A DNA stretch of 64,000 nt from positions 15,463,255 to 15,527,254 of the forward strand of contig NC_077232.1 of assembly GCF_027887165.1 (NCBI RefSeq). The letters run 5' to 3'. Positions 47,964 to 59,352 of the stretch are shown in pieces (position 1 is the first letter of the stretch; each line of letters starts with the position of its first letter). The notes beneath the pieces were generated by a model. It saw only the letters and a program-made list of their open reading frames with translations, was not told the origin of the DNA and made no database searches. This DNA comes from Monodelphis domestica (Eukaryota; Chordata; Mammalia; Didelphimorphia; Didelphidae). Position numbers and translations under genes: made by a program.

Positions 47964-49225
47964 TGTAAAAATTGAATTAGTCTCCAGTAATAAATGTATT
48001 ATATTTTATGAGGTTTATTAAAGATTATTAGAAACCAAGGATACAAAATAAAAAACCACATGCGTAGGGCTGATTAGCCCATTCAAATCTTACTACATCT
48101 TGCAAATGACCAATCAGAGAGAGAGAGTACATGGGAGGCAGAAAGCCAGTTAAATACTAATTGTGATCTCACCAAGGTGGAGACTCAGGTGAGATTATAG
48201 GGAATTCTGGGAAATACCAAGGACTGGGGTTCAACTCTCCATTTTTACATTACCCTCCTGAGAGCTGAGGAAGACTAGTCTCTCCACTGCATCTTGTAAA
48301 CATACCAACTTTGAAATTACAACAATTTTGAGGATAAGAAAAAAGAACAAAACCAATAATTGCTAGATGCATTGACAAAAAGCCAGTTAGGGGGAAGTCC
48401 CCTTTAGCATAAAAGTATACATGTAAAACAAATGCATTCAAATCCCACACAGTTAAAATCACCACATCCCAAAGTTCACTCTGAATCTTCTCATGCAGCT
48501 TATGGTCTGTGGAGGCATATTCATGGTGTCTTCTCTAAACAGATCACTTTCTGGATTCAGAGAGGTAGATGTTTCTTAACCTAAAATTTCTCTCTCAAGG
48601 AATTTAAACTTTGCAATTTAAAATAATAATTTTACATTCCCCACTGAAGAGGGTGATTGAAAAGCACAGGGATTACTTAGGGATGCATGGCTAAGTTATG
48701 AGGTAAATGAATCAATTGACAAAAGAAAAAAACAACAACATCAAAAAATCAAAATTAAAAAAAGATAAAATGTAGACTATCAAAGTCTTATGTGTAAAAA
48801 TTCCAAGTAAAGGAAAAGTAAATCTATAACTGGTTCTTGAATCAGGGCCCAATTAAAATGATATAAGCAATTAAGCATTTACCCAGTCAGTAGCCAGGAC
48901 AACAGAAAGTTGCAATATTATGAAAGACAGAAGAGGGACTAGATTATAGTAGCCAGGTAGGAGCCAAATTTTGGTACTTGTCTCTAAGTATTTTCACAAA
49001 GAGTGTGAATACAAGGAAGGCCTATGTCTTAACGTATGTTAAGCTGCACAACCTCAAGTCTCACATTAGGTTCAAGTCCTTTGTATTGGCTTAGAATTTT
49101 CATCAACCCCATTGGGATTGGTTGGTCTCTGACCTTGTGCTCGATTGGCACTATGCAGTTTAGCTTTGTGCTTCTTTGGCCCAGTGCAATGGGTCTTTTT
49201 GTATTCTCTTGTCCTGGAATCATAC
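47964..49225 (-). mobile_element. ERV fossil: 3' LTR plus 3' non-coding internal region
   Basis: The LTR at 47964-48249 has TG...CA ends on the minus strand (TGTAAAAATGGAG...) and a polypurine-like stretch next to it. The internal part 48250-49225 is a close relative of 5073-5950 plus 6890-7050. The gag region is not present in this copy. Open frames inside (48250-48465, 49029-49223) are fossil or non-coding. Confidence 0.7.
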
Positions 49226-49838
49226 AGAATCATTAAACAAACTCCCATAAATTTTCATTTTAAACAATTAATGGCATCATTTTTATAGTCTCAAGCTTTT
49301 AGGGAATGCATTGACATTATAGCAAATATATTTTAAACTTATATTACTGCAAAATCATAAAAGTTAAACAAAATCTTAATACTGGTGACATGTGCTTCAA
49401 ATACAAAAAGGAGAGAAAAAATAAAACAATATTTTGCACATACAAGAAAAATATAATAAAAGAGTTTTAAAAATAAAAATATAGCTTATAATCATTGACA
49501 CACACTGTGTCAGCTTAAGGAAATTTAGAATACAAGGTTTCTCACTAAAAATGAGATCCATTTCATCTTCATATCTAGCCATGATCCACTATGAGTACAA
49601 GCAAATGATTTTTTACAAAGTAACAGTTTTTTATAAAGAACAGTATTTCAAAATCCCCAAAATTCACAATAGCCCGATTAATTACAATAGCAAACAAATC
49701 CACTATTGTGATTGCGAAAAATATGGTTTTCAAGAATGTGAATTGCCAAAACTGTAAATGTTTTGGCCAAACTGTAAAGATAATTTTCAGTGTCTTGATT
49801 TAAATAAAAAATAAGTGGTTGCCATGGGAAAAATTCCC
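49226..49838. other. AT-rich stretch, nothing recognised
   Basis: No repeat ends and no credible coding region. Two short open frames overlap on opposite strands (49397-49582, 49551-49757) and carry no motif. No counterpart in the other units. Confidence 0.4.
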
Positions 49839-49839
49839 A

Positions 49840-50400
49840 AATATGAAAATACCCAAGTCAGCTGGGATTTTATGGAGATTTTAATTAATACAAATGAAGG
49901 AATTAAGGGAAGAGAGAGAATATAGAGTAAGAGAAAATAGTTGGAATGGCCTAGGCTAAATAGCCAAGCCTGAGCCTTAAAAGAGACTAGTCAGTCTTTA
50001 ATCATTCACCACAAGGTCATTTCAAGCAAAACACCAGTCCTTCACTGAAATCCTCAACTCCTGAACTAAGTTCAGAGAGCCAGCTCCTCCAGACTAACTT
50101 CAAACTCCATGACTGTGAAAATGATCTGAACTGATTTCAGACAGCCCTGTTTAAAGAGAAATTTCTCTTATATCACCTCCCCTAAATTTTCACATCTACC
50201 AATCACAGTAGACGTTTTCCACAGGACTGTCCATTCTTAATTCATATCTTCTTTTGTTATCAACTTCCCTGAATAGACTAAAACTTCTCACCTCTTGCTA
50301 AGCTTGCCCTTTGTAAGTTCCCTGGCCTTTTTAGTGATTAATTTAACCTTTATAGGTACTTAGTACCTTTTTGTATTAGATCTAAAAATAGATCTAGCTT
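49840..50400 (-). mobile_element. LTR fossil, related type, approximate ends
   Basis: Its left end ('acccaagtcag...attttat', plus strand) resembles the 3' ends of the LTRs at 42391 and 45003, and the middle has the LTR-like CT-rich segments. I could not place the right end or a TSD. Confidence 0.5.
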
Positions 50401-51448
50401 AAGGTTTTTGCTTCACTATAAGTATAAGTTGGGAACTTTTCATTGTTCAGTAAGGAGTTTACAACTTTATCTTCCCCTAAGGCACTGTCTAAATATGTGT
50501 GGAGTAATTTAATGTTAAAATTCCCAATACATTACTGATCAAGTACCTCCATTGTTTAAATGGGGATTAACTTAACCAAATCTTCTAAGGTATAGTCTGA
50601 GCAGTTTTAAGATTCACACTATCATATTTCACATAATTTGCTGTATGGCATTTTTAAAAGTCTACGAACTGATGGATATGTGTCATAATTTTTACAGGCA
50701 TAGCACATTTTTCAACCTTGTAAATACATTTTTAAACAAAGTAAAACTTATTTGGGTCTAGAACATTATCAAGAAATCTAGATGTCATTCTAGTGGAAGT
50801 AAGTGAGCTGAAGAGTTATAAATGAGAGATGCTCCTCTTTTGCGAATCATCCAGAAATACCATGCCCTGGAATTAATTTTCCAGCTCCTTTGGTATGAAA
50901 CTGTGATATCCCATCCATTCACATTTTTGTAAATGTGAGAGGTGGGATTATAATTGTATTTAACTTCGGCTACTAAAATGGACCTTATCAGAGTTGTTGA
51001 AAAAATATATTAAAATGATGTCTAAAAGACCTCTTAAAGTCAATTTGAGATATTTAACTCATTAAATTTTCCAAAGGTTGTTATACAATTGTAACCAGTT
51101 TTTATGAAGTCTATCCATCCTTTAGGTGACAATTTACAATTTCAAAACAAAAAAAGAGCTGTTTTTATTTAGACTTATTCAATAATATTTGTTCAGTATA
51201 GTTATAGGGGGAAAGCAACAGAATATAATAGTAGTGCAAACCCAGTACATTAAAATGATTCAGTGTAACAGAATAGCATTGAACATATTAATATATGTAC
51301 TTAAAACCAACAAAATTAAATCTTAAACAAAATAATCAGAAAAATTCAATAAAATACAGAGATTGTTAAAAACATTGGAGTCTGAAAAGCCTTAAAAAAT
51401 ATAACCTCCAGTCTCTTTAAAGTTCATTGATTTTTCTTTTTCTTTTTT
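50400..51448. other. Unassigned 1-kb stretch, possible ERV internal sequence
   Basis: It follows the LTR-like stretch and precedes a SINE. No frame or motif is recognised and it has no match elsewhere in the window. Confidence 0.3.
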
Positions 51449-51575
51449 TATCCATGGAGATGATTATTGTCAGAATTATGGATTTGGTTCCAAGGCAGAA
51501 GATTGGTATGGGGTAGGCAATGGGGTTTAAGTGACTTGCCCAGGGTCACACAGCTAGGAAATGTCTGAGGCCAAA
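51449..51575 (-). repeat. Marsupial SINE, truncated
   Basis: It shows 'gtgacttgcccagggtcaca' (plus strand) and neighbouring words of the SINEs at 29.3 and 32 kb. The head is missing where it meets ERV sequence at about 51575. Confidence 0.75.
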
Positions 51576-52158
51576 TATCTGAGGAAAGGTCTGAAGATGC
51601 CTCCAGACCATAAGCTGCACAAGAAGATCAAAATTGAACTTCGGGTGTGGTTGATTGCACATATATTTTTATCTATACTTTCATGTCAAAGGGGACTGCT
51701 CCCTAAGTGACTTTTTGTCAATGGGTCCAACAATTATTTGCTTTGTTCTTTTTTCCCTCTCATCCACAAATTATTGTAATCTTTAAATTGATTATGTTTT
51801 CATGATCCTTTGGGGAAGTTCTTCTTCCCAAACAATCAAATGGAGTGATGTAAAAATGGAGATTTGAACCCTGGACTTCAATCCCCAGAAGTCCTTCCTC
51901 TAGTTCCTGAGATGCCCTCTAATATCACAGATTTCCACCTGGGCAAGGTCAAAATTTCTATTTAACTGACTGTAAAAGCCTACTGAGGTCTTTTCCTACT
52001 ACTGCTTCCAAGCAGACACGTCTCTCATGATGTGAGTGAAATTGAGTGAGGCTCTCAGCCCTCCTAGACACCCACTTTCTTACTTGTATTTTCTTAAATT
52101 ATTAATCTTTAATAAACTTCTAAAAATATAATGCTTTCTAGAGTAAGTAATTTTTACC
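51576..52158 (+). mobile_element. ERV fossil: 3' non-coding end plus LTR, plus strand
   Basis: 51576-51848 is the reverse-orientation relative of 5073-5400. The LTR runs from 51849 (TGTAAAAATGGAG) to about 52158, with AATAAA at about 52113. Same family as 4743 and 47964. Broken. Confidence 0.7.
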
Positions 52159-52179
52159 TGCCACAATGCCCAATAGATT

Positions 52180-53305
52180 TTGCTCCATCATCTTACTTCC
52201 ACCCTATGTGTATCTACCTCCCTCAAGATTGTTTTTTGTAGATAGAATATGGTAGGGTTTTGGATTCTAATCCACTCTGCTATTCACTTGCATTTTATGG
52301 GTGAGTTCATTCCATTAACATTCAGAGTTATGATTAACAGCTATGAATTCCCCAGCATTTTGATTTCTACACCTAGTCCTACCTTTTCTTTCACTATTTC
52401 CTTCTACAACAATGTTTGTTTTAAATCAGTTCCCCTAGTCCCACCCTTATTTTACTTCCCTTTCTACCCCCTCCCTTCTTATTCCCCCCTTATTTTCTTT
52501 GCAATCTGTTTAAAATTACCCCCCACCTTCTTCCTCCCTTATACTGCTAACCTACCCACCAGTCCCTTTGTTACCCTTCTACTCCCCTATAGGGCACAAA
52601 TCTATTTTCTGCCCCAATGGATTAGATTGTTCTTCCCTCTTTGGATCAATTTCAATGCATGTATGAGTTGAGTATTTCCTGTCTCCAACCTCTTTACCCT
52701 TTCAGTGTATTGATGTTCTTCCCCCTCCCACCATGAGCTTCTTTGTGACATATAAATTTACCCCCTTTTGTTTCTTTTTCCATTTCTTTTAGTATTAATC
52801 TCTTTTTTTAGCTCGAGTTGTATATATATACATGTATTCAATATATAATGTTCAACATTAGGAAAACCATCCATATTATTGACCAAAATTTTTGACCATA
52901 TTAACAAGCAAACTGACAAATTCACATGATTATCTCAATAGATGCAGAAAAACCCTTTGATAAAATACAACACCCATTCCTATTGAAAACACCAGGAAGT
53001 ATAGGAATGGAAGGGCCTTTCCTAAAAATAACAAACAGTATATATCTAAAACCATCAGCAAACATCACCTTCATGGGGATAAACTAGAAGCCTTCCCATT
53101 AAGATCAGGAGTGAAACAAGGATGCCCATTATCACCTCCATTATTTGACATTGTACTAGTAACACTAGCAGTAGCAATTAGAGAAGAAAAAGAAATTGAA
53201 GGTATTAAAATTGGCAATGAGGAGACCAAGCTATCACTCTTTGCAGATGATATATTTATTGGTCTACTTAAAGAATCCTAGAGAATCAACCAAAAAGCTT
53301 TTTTT
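52180..53305. mobile_element. L1 with 5' inversion (twin-primed)
   Basis: 52180-52850 reads on the minus strand as the ORF1-ORF2 spacer and the start of the ORF2 endonuclease (NVNGMNSPIK-type segment). 52858-53305 reads on the plus strand as the ORF2 RT domain ([10 protein letters not shown] and LFADD motifs). Opposite orientations of two parts of one L1 around 52850 are the usual result of twin priming. The open frame at 52249-52671 is antisense L1. Confidence 0.75.
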
Positions 53306-53790
53306 AAACTATTTTTACTTTTTACAATAGAAAAAGCTAAGATGTGTGTTTACCTAATATATAAATAGCATACCTACAAAAAAAGGTTTGGACTATGGCA
53401 ACCTGCCATTAGTTATTTAACTATTATGACATGTTTGCTCAATGAGTATGTCTAAGCAAAGAAGAATAGAACTTGACTTGTAAAGTGCCAAAAAAGCACA
53501 AAATGGTGAAAGAAACCAAACCAATTGTACTGATTGATTACATTCTGCATAAAAAGCACAATGACTTGATCACGTGTGACACTCAAGGTTGTGACTGTGT
53601 GATGTGTTATATACAAGTCTTCCTCATACCACACTCTATATCAAGCATATAACATTGAAAATGCAAGGAAAAGGGTTGAATTGGGAAAATCTATTTCCTA
53701 TTTGTCTTCAGATCTAGTCTCTTTTTCTATTTTCTCTCATGCTATGACAACTTACTGTAGTCCAGACTGCTAAATTGGGTTATTGTTGTG
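53306..53790. other. Unassigned stretch
   Basis: No repeat family, motif or paralogous match is seen. A 60-codon minus-strand frame (53452-53634) has no recognisable feature. Confidence 0.35.
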
Positions 53791-53794
53791 AACT

Positions 53795-54300
53795 TTGACT
53801 TGGAATTGAGCCAAATTTAGAACAAGAGACTACCTCCCAGAATCTAGAATGTGCCATGAAGATGACTCCAGAGACCACACACTGTACCAGAAAATCCAGA
53901 GTGAACTTTGAGATATGGAAAATTTGAACTTTTGGGGAGGGGGATTGTAAGGTATTTGTTTTGAATGTATACTCTCATGCCAAGGGGACTGCCCCCTAAT
54001 TGGATTTTTGTCAATGTTCTTATTATTGGTTTTGTTCCTTTTCCCTTTTATTTTCCTCTTATCCCTTTAAAAACTATAATATTTGTGTATACCTGTAGTT
54101 CAAGTTATAAGTTAGTTATGTTTTCATCATCCATTGGGGAGTCTGGTCTCCAAAAGGATCACAGGGAGATTGGTATTAATTTAGAATCTTGAACCCTAGA
54201 GATTACATTTCCCACAATCCACTTTTCCTTTTCCTTTTTGTGCATCTCCTTATGTGGATTTAGTTTTGAATTTCCATTTCCACCAATGCAGTCTCTTGGG
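53795..54300 (+). mobile_element. ERV fossil: 3' non-coding end and LTR start
   Basis: 53795-54165 matches 51576-51848 and the reverse complement of 5073-5400. LTR-like sequence begins near 54170 and is cut short. Broken, same gag-type family. Confidence 0.55.
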
Positions 54301-54439
54301 TCTGGTATCAGTGTGAAGGAGGGAATGACTTTCTAGCTTTCCTCTGTCTTTTTTTTTAATTTCTCTGATTGTTTTTAATTTTTTTTGTGCTCTAAGTGGA
54401 TTTTAATGAATAGTATTAAAATAATAACTGGAGTTTTTA

Positions 54440-54740
54440 ACATTAATTTTAATATTTACAGTAGTAATGCAATGATCCAGGACAATACAGAAGAATTTAT
54501 GAGGAAGGACACTATCCACATTCAGAGTAAGAATATGGGAACAAAAACACAAAAGAAAAACATGATTGATTACATGGTTCAATGGATATATAATTGGGGT
54601 TTTCATGTTAAATGATCACTCTATTGCAAATATGAAAAACACTGAAACAGGTTTTGTGCAATGATACATGTATAACCCAGTGCAATTGCTTGTCAGCTCC
54701 ATAAGCAGGGGAGAGAAGTGGGGCAGGAAAAATCATGAAT
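54440..54740 (+). mobile_element. L1 3' end
   Basis: It holds the typical opossum L1 tail words ('atgatccaggacaat', 'actatccacattcaga', 'acatgtataacccagtg') and the following purine-rich stretch. Overlapping open frames on both strands here are not genes. Confidence 0.7.
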
Positions 54741-55250
54741 CAAGTAACCATGTAAAAATACCTAGGAACACTATGGAAATAATTATGAGACATTTTTTAC
54801 ACAAATAAAGATGGATCTAAACAATGGGAGAAATAATCATCTTTCATTGGTAAGTGGAAATAATATAATAAAAATGAAAATTCTACTGAAATTAATTTGT
54901 TTAATAAAACACCAAACTACCAAGAATTATTTAATAGAGGTAGAAAAAATGAGAACACATTTTTTCTTTGAAAATGGAAAGTTAAAACATCTAGAGAATA
55001 AATGAAAAAAATATCAAGGAAAGTCACCTACTAGAACAAGATTTTAATGAATATTAAAACTGGTGGTAACCATCAAAAATAATGTATCACTGGCTTCAAA
55101 GTAGACTTGAGAAAAAGTAGAATAGGCTATAAAAAAATATCATAGTTATTTATAATAGCAATCTACTATTTTATAAACATAAAGATTTAAACTTTGAGGG
55201 CAAGGACTCATTATTTTACAAAAATTGCTAGAATAAATAGAAATCAAATG
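54741..55250 (+). mobile_element. L1 ORF2 fossil, unit C
   Basis: It aligns with 12560-13020 (unit A) and 25830-26035 (unit B). Diverged ORF2 C-terminal third. Confidence 0.65.
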
Positions 55251-55254
55251 TTTT

Positions 55255-55735
55255 ATCTGACACTTTTTTCACATTGTCAGTCAATTAATTCAACAAATAT
55301 TTCTGAGTTGCTTTGTTCAAGTCACTGTGGGAAAAAAAAAAAACATCTTAGCCTGAAAGTATCCAATCAGAATTCTTTTTACACCTTTTTTATGTTTATC
55401 TATTTTTTCATCCTGGCATAATTGGTCACATAGGAGATCTTTGTGAAATCATCCAAGAGGAATCAAGAATAGTTGAGGGGGGGTGGAGCTCTGAAAGAAA
55501 AAATTTTTACCAAAAATTTTATCTTTGCTACCATAGACCAAACTCCAATCCATCATTATATCCCTACATGTCTTCAGAACTCCATGAAGTCTCACACATT
55601 CTCAGTGTAACTTTTCTAAGCCTATTTGCCCATTATGTAATCACATTCCCCATCTACACCTAAGTAACTACTACAAACTTTATTTCTCATAGTATCTACT
55701 GCACTCTATTAACTGGATTCAGATTCTTCTAACAA
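55255..55735. repeat. Displaced copy of the OR upstream-flank block
   Basis: It aligns with 2800-3020 plus 4020-4225 (unit 0), 38570-39060 (unit B) and 61120-62190 (unit C), which all lie upstream of OR genes. Here the block sits downstream of the unit C OR gene, directly against OR downstream flank. It lacks the 0.6-kb insert. Confidence 0.7.
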
Positions 55736-56938
55736 TCTTGGGTTAGAAAATGTTAGTTGACTTAAATAGTTTTTCAGCACACCTTTTCCCTTTTTTTGGG
55801 ACCTAATTAACCGAAAACTAATAAGATTCAAAAATATATGATCTTCTGAAGAGGGGGACAGAAATAGAGACAGAATAAGAGAAAGAAAGAAAGAGAGAGG
55901 GAAGGAGCAAGGTAGAAGAAGAAAAAAGTAATCCTACAAATAATATCCCCCTCTTGACTGAGTTCATTGTTCAAATATCGCAATTAATTATTAAAATTGG
56001 CCTAAATATTCTATTGGGCTGTTGGGTATAGTGGAAGATGCTAGGTTTATATGTGATGAAATAGGCATTCTTGCTCTCATGTCATGCAAAGTCTCATAGA
56101 TTAATAAACATATACACATGTATCATTATAATGTAATAATTCAGAATAGATATGTTAGAAAAGTGTGGAACTAAGTGTTCTATGTAACATGAGGGAAGAC
56201 AAAATGCTAGCAAGAAGTGTTGGTGCAAACCTCTGGGCTATTGTTAAGACTAAAGCTGGTGACTTTTGTGGTCCCTGGAATTCTGAACTACAATTGGACT
56301 CAAGTCATTTGATACACAAACTAAATCTAACAGCCCTGTAATGATGTCTTTATGATAGGAGTTGAAGAATAGACTGAAAAAGGAGAGGCAAATCAGCCCA
56401 AGTCATAAATGCAGCAGGTTTACATTCCATTCATTCAGATTAATCATGGTATTGGGCCCTGCAGTAACCAGTGCACTTCCAGAAAGAATAAATCAGATAA
56501 ACCCTTTTGAAATTCAAAAGATAATGAGACAAATAGAGATAATTACAATAATATCTCAGTATCTATTTTATGGGTAACAATCTTATTTGTTGACCTTCAA
56601 TAGTATTTCCATAAATGTTCATCTTGGGTTAATGACTTCAAGTAACAAATGTGTTATAATCAAGATATTCTATAGACTTGAACTTTAAAAATCATAGATC
56701 ATGAATAGACACCATTGAGCTTCTTTTGAATAATTAAAAACCAGTCACAATTAGTTAAAAGCAAAAGTATTGAACAAGATAACACAAAAGCATGAAAACA
56801 ACTGTGTATTACATCAAGGAGGAAAATGACCACAATGAGAGTCAACTCATAGAGGGATGGCTATTTGAGAACACATTTGGTCTTGTCATCTCAGTTGTCT
56901 TACATATTGAGGCACTGTTGTTCCTCGTCATCTAAGGT
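55736..56938. repeat. Unit C OR downstream flank, first part
   Basis: It aligns with 28370-29240 and 32180-32545 of unit B, with a GA-rich tract at 55850-55930. No gene. Confidence 0.75.
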
Positions 56939-57137
56939 CATGTTGGTGAACCTATGGCATGCATGTTAGAGGGAACTGCTTCCCTATCTCCAAGTGTGCT
57001 TGAAGACATTTCTCATATCACTGGCCCCTCTGCCCAGCAGCCCAATGAATATGCTTCCTCCCTCCCCTGTCTGAGAGGTAGGAAGCTCAGATATGATGAT
57101 TTGGGCACTCAGTCACTAAAAGGTTCACAACCACTGG
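56939..57137. mobile_element. Short hAT-like non-autonomous element, unit C-specific
   Basis: The left end reads CATGTTGGTGAACCTATGG; the reverse complement of the right end reads CAGTGGTTGTGAACCTT, giving inverted ends like those of 24442-24911. The 7-mer tctaagg flanks both sides (56931 and about 57138). Unit B has the empty site near 32560. The 62-codon open frame inside is not a gene. Confidence 0.75.
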
Positions 57138-58313
57138 TCTAAGGATATACTAAAGCTATTCTTCCTGGGTACAGACTCCTTGCTGGGAATGTCACTTATT
57201 TTAGTTTTCAGGTCCTACCCTTTCAATTCCCAAATCAATTCCCCAAAGGAAAAGCTAATCTCTTCTGCATTTATAGAAATATAATATATATGAGCTGTCC
57301 TCTCTCACCACACACTGTGATTGTTCTCTTCTAAACATGATATTTGTTTGTTTCCTTAATTTGGTGAATTATTTCCTTATAAAAACCTATTGACAGATCA
57401 AAGAGGAAGGAATGGGAAATAAAGAAATCAACAAGCCTCTTCCATTCCCAGAGGCAAAGATAAACTTCCTTTAAAAATTTTTTGCTTTCATTACTGGATC
57501 CTTCTTCAACTTTCAGAACTCACATTCCTAAGGATTGTCTGCAGCTTCTTTTATTCTTTAATTTGTCTAATTTAAAGGACCATCAAAGGATAATGTTTGG
57601 ATGCTATGTGATTCAATCAAACTTTGTGAAAAAATCTTTTTACTTGATAGATGTTAAAAGTTTAGAAACAAATCTACATTTATATAAGCCTCAAAGATCT
57701 TATTCTCTCTGCAATTTACCCACTCCTTCTGGAACATTATCAACTTACACAAAGAGAAATTATATTATTAGGAATCCTTTGAAAAAGTCAAACTTCCTTC
57801 TACACAAGGGAAAAAATGGAAAAGGAAAGAAAGAATTGGCAAAAGAAATAGGAAAGAATATTTTTCACTGAAGGATTAAGCAAATCTTCATGAAAGCAGT
57901 GACAGTTGAATTGAATTTTGAAATCTAAATAGATTTTCAACAACAAGGAATGGCACACATGAAAGTAGACATAATGTCCTGGAAGAGAAAAGCCAATATT
58001 GAGCTTCTGGGAAACTACTTCTTCAACTATTGTGGTATATAAAAATAATTGTTTTATGTATGTGGCTAATTCATTTTACTTCTGCTTCTCGACCAACTGC
58101 AACCATTTGTAATTGGTCCATAAACAATTGAATTATTAAATATAGACACCAGTTTTTTTATTATATTTAACGTATATTTTCTTCATCTGAATAAAAGTAT
58201 TGTTCTGTCTTGACATGTAGTTTTTGCTCATTATGTAAAAAAACAAATTATTATTTCACTTTTTAAATGTTTATTGTTATTTTATAAATGCAACATTGTA
58301 ATAGTACATTCTA
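57138..58313. repeat. Unit C OR downstream flank, second part
   Basis: It aligns with 32560-33217 and 34391-34942 (unit B) and with 15700-16456 (unit A). The 129-codon open frame at 57482-57871 is not kept in units A or B. Confidence 0.72.
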
Positions 58314-59303
58314 TTACATTTTAATGTTGTTAAAATTTGACAAATCCTTCTTGGGGAAGATGACTTTTTTTATTATCCTCCACAGTGCGATCTTGATTTT
58401 TGTGTTTCTCAGACTATAGATTATGGGGTTCATGAATGGAGGCAATATTGTATAGGTCATTGCAATCAGAAGATTCTGGATTGGGGATGTATCTGAGAGG
58501 GGACCTAGGAATGCAACCAGGCCAGCAAGGGCAAATAAGATGAAGATAATCAACTGAGGGGAACAGGTAGACAAAGCTTTGTAGCGTCCTTCCACAGAGG
58601 GCATTTTAAGTACAGTAGAGAAGATATAGGTATAGGATATGATTAAAAAACCTAAGCAGAATAAAAGTAAAGTTGCGCTACTAGCAAGGAGCACATACTC
58701 AGTATAATGAACCTCAGAACATGAGACCTTTAAGATATGAGGAATATCACAAAAAAACTGATGGATCACATTGGATCCTGAGAAAGGTAAGCGGAACATG
58801 TTCCCTGTATGTATAGCTGAATAGAAAAAACCAGTGAGCCATGAACTGGTTGCCACACAAATGCATCGGGCTGGGGTCATTATTATTTCATAGTGCAGAG
58901 GTTGACAGATTGCCACAAAGCGATCATAGGACATGGCAACAAGCAAAGCAATCTCTGTTGCTGCAAAGAAGATAAAGAAAAATATCTGAAAGGCACAACC
59001 AAGCAAAGAAATGGTTTGATTTTTTGTCAAGGAATTCACAATGAATTTAGGAAGAGTGACCGAGATGCAGCCAACATCCAACAAGGACAAGTTACTCAGA
59101 AAAAAATACATTGGAGAGTGAAGGTGTGGGTCAGTGACAATGGCAGCGATAGTGAGAAAGTTACCCATTAGGGCTCCCATATAAATAAATAGGAACAGCA
59201 GAGCATGTAAGACCTGCACCTCCCGGATGCTGGAATACTCCATGAGGAAGAATTCCATGATGATTGTGAAATTATCCATGTCTGTTTTTGTCCCATAATT
59301 CAT
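58314..59303 (-). CDS. Olfactory receptor, family 14-type (unit C), 329 aa
   Basis: Seven-helix odorant GPCR, third paralogue. It has GN (47-48), PMYFFL (64-69), Cys103, MSYDRFVAIC (124-133), FFCDIPH, KALSTC (242-247) and PPFMNPIIYSLRN (288-300). NFT at 11 is the likely glycosylation site. No internal stop. The tail is 9 residues longer than in unit A, ending NFNNIKM. Compared with unit A, changes concentrate in TM5-TM6 and at 159-160 (CV to FF, shared with unit B). A Trp replaces Cys308 in the C-terminal tail. Its upstream flank is nearly identical to that at the window's left edge, so it has a close relative outside the window or had one once. Confidence 0.95.
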   Translation of the reverse strand: MNYGTKTDMDNFTIIMEFFLMEYSSIREVQVLHALLFLFIYMGALMGNFLTIAAIVTDPHLHSPMYFFLSNLSLLDVGCISVTLPKFIVNSLTKNQTISLLGCAFQIFFFIFFAATEIALLVAMSYDRFVAICQPLHYEIIMTPARCICVATSSWLTGFFYSAIHTGNMFRLPFSGSNVIHQFFCDIPHILKVSCSEVHYTEYVLLASSATLLLFCLGFLIISYTYIFSTVLKMPSVEGRYKALSTCSPQLIIFILFALAGLVAFLGPLSDTSPIQNLLIAMTYTILPPFMNPIIYSLRNTKIKIALWRIIKKVIFPKKDLSNFNNIKM

Positions 59304-59334
59304 CTTGAAACAACATGAGTAGAGGATATGACAT

Positions 59335-59352
59335 TCTAAAAGAGAGGAAATA
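59335..59352 (-). promoter_or_regulatory. Splice acceptor upstream of the unit C OR start codon
   Basis: On the minus strand TTTCCTCTCTTTTAG has its AG at 59337-59336, with 32 nt to the ATG, as in the other two genes. Confidence 0.75.

Noticed and set aside
58893-59171. 92-codon plus-strand frame inside the unit C OR gene
   Set aside because: Antisense of the receptor's TM1-TM3 region; not expected to be expressed.
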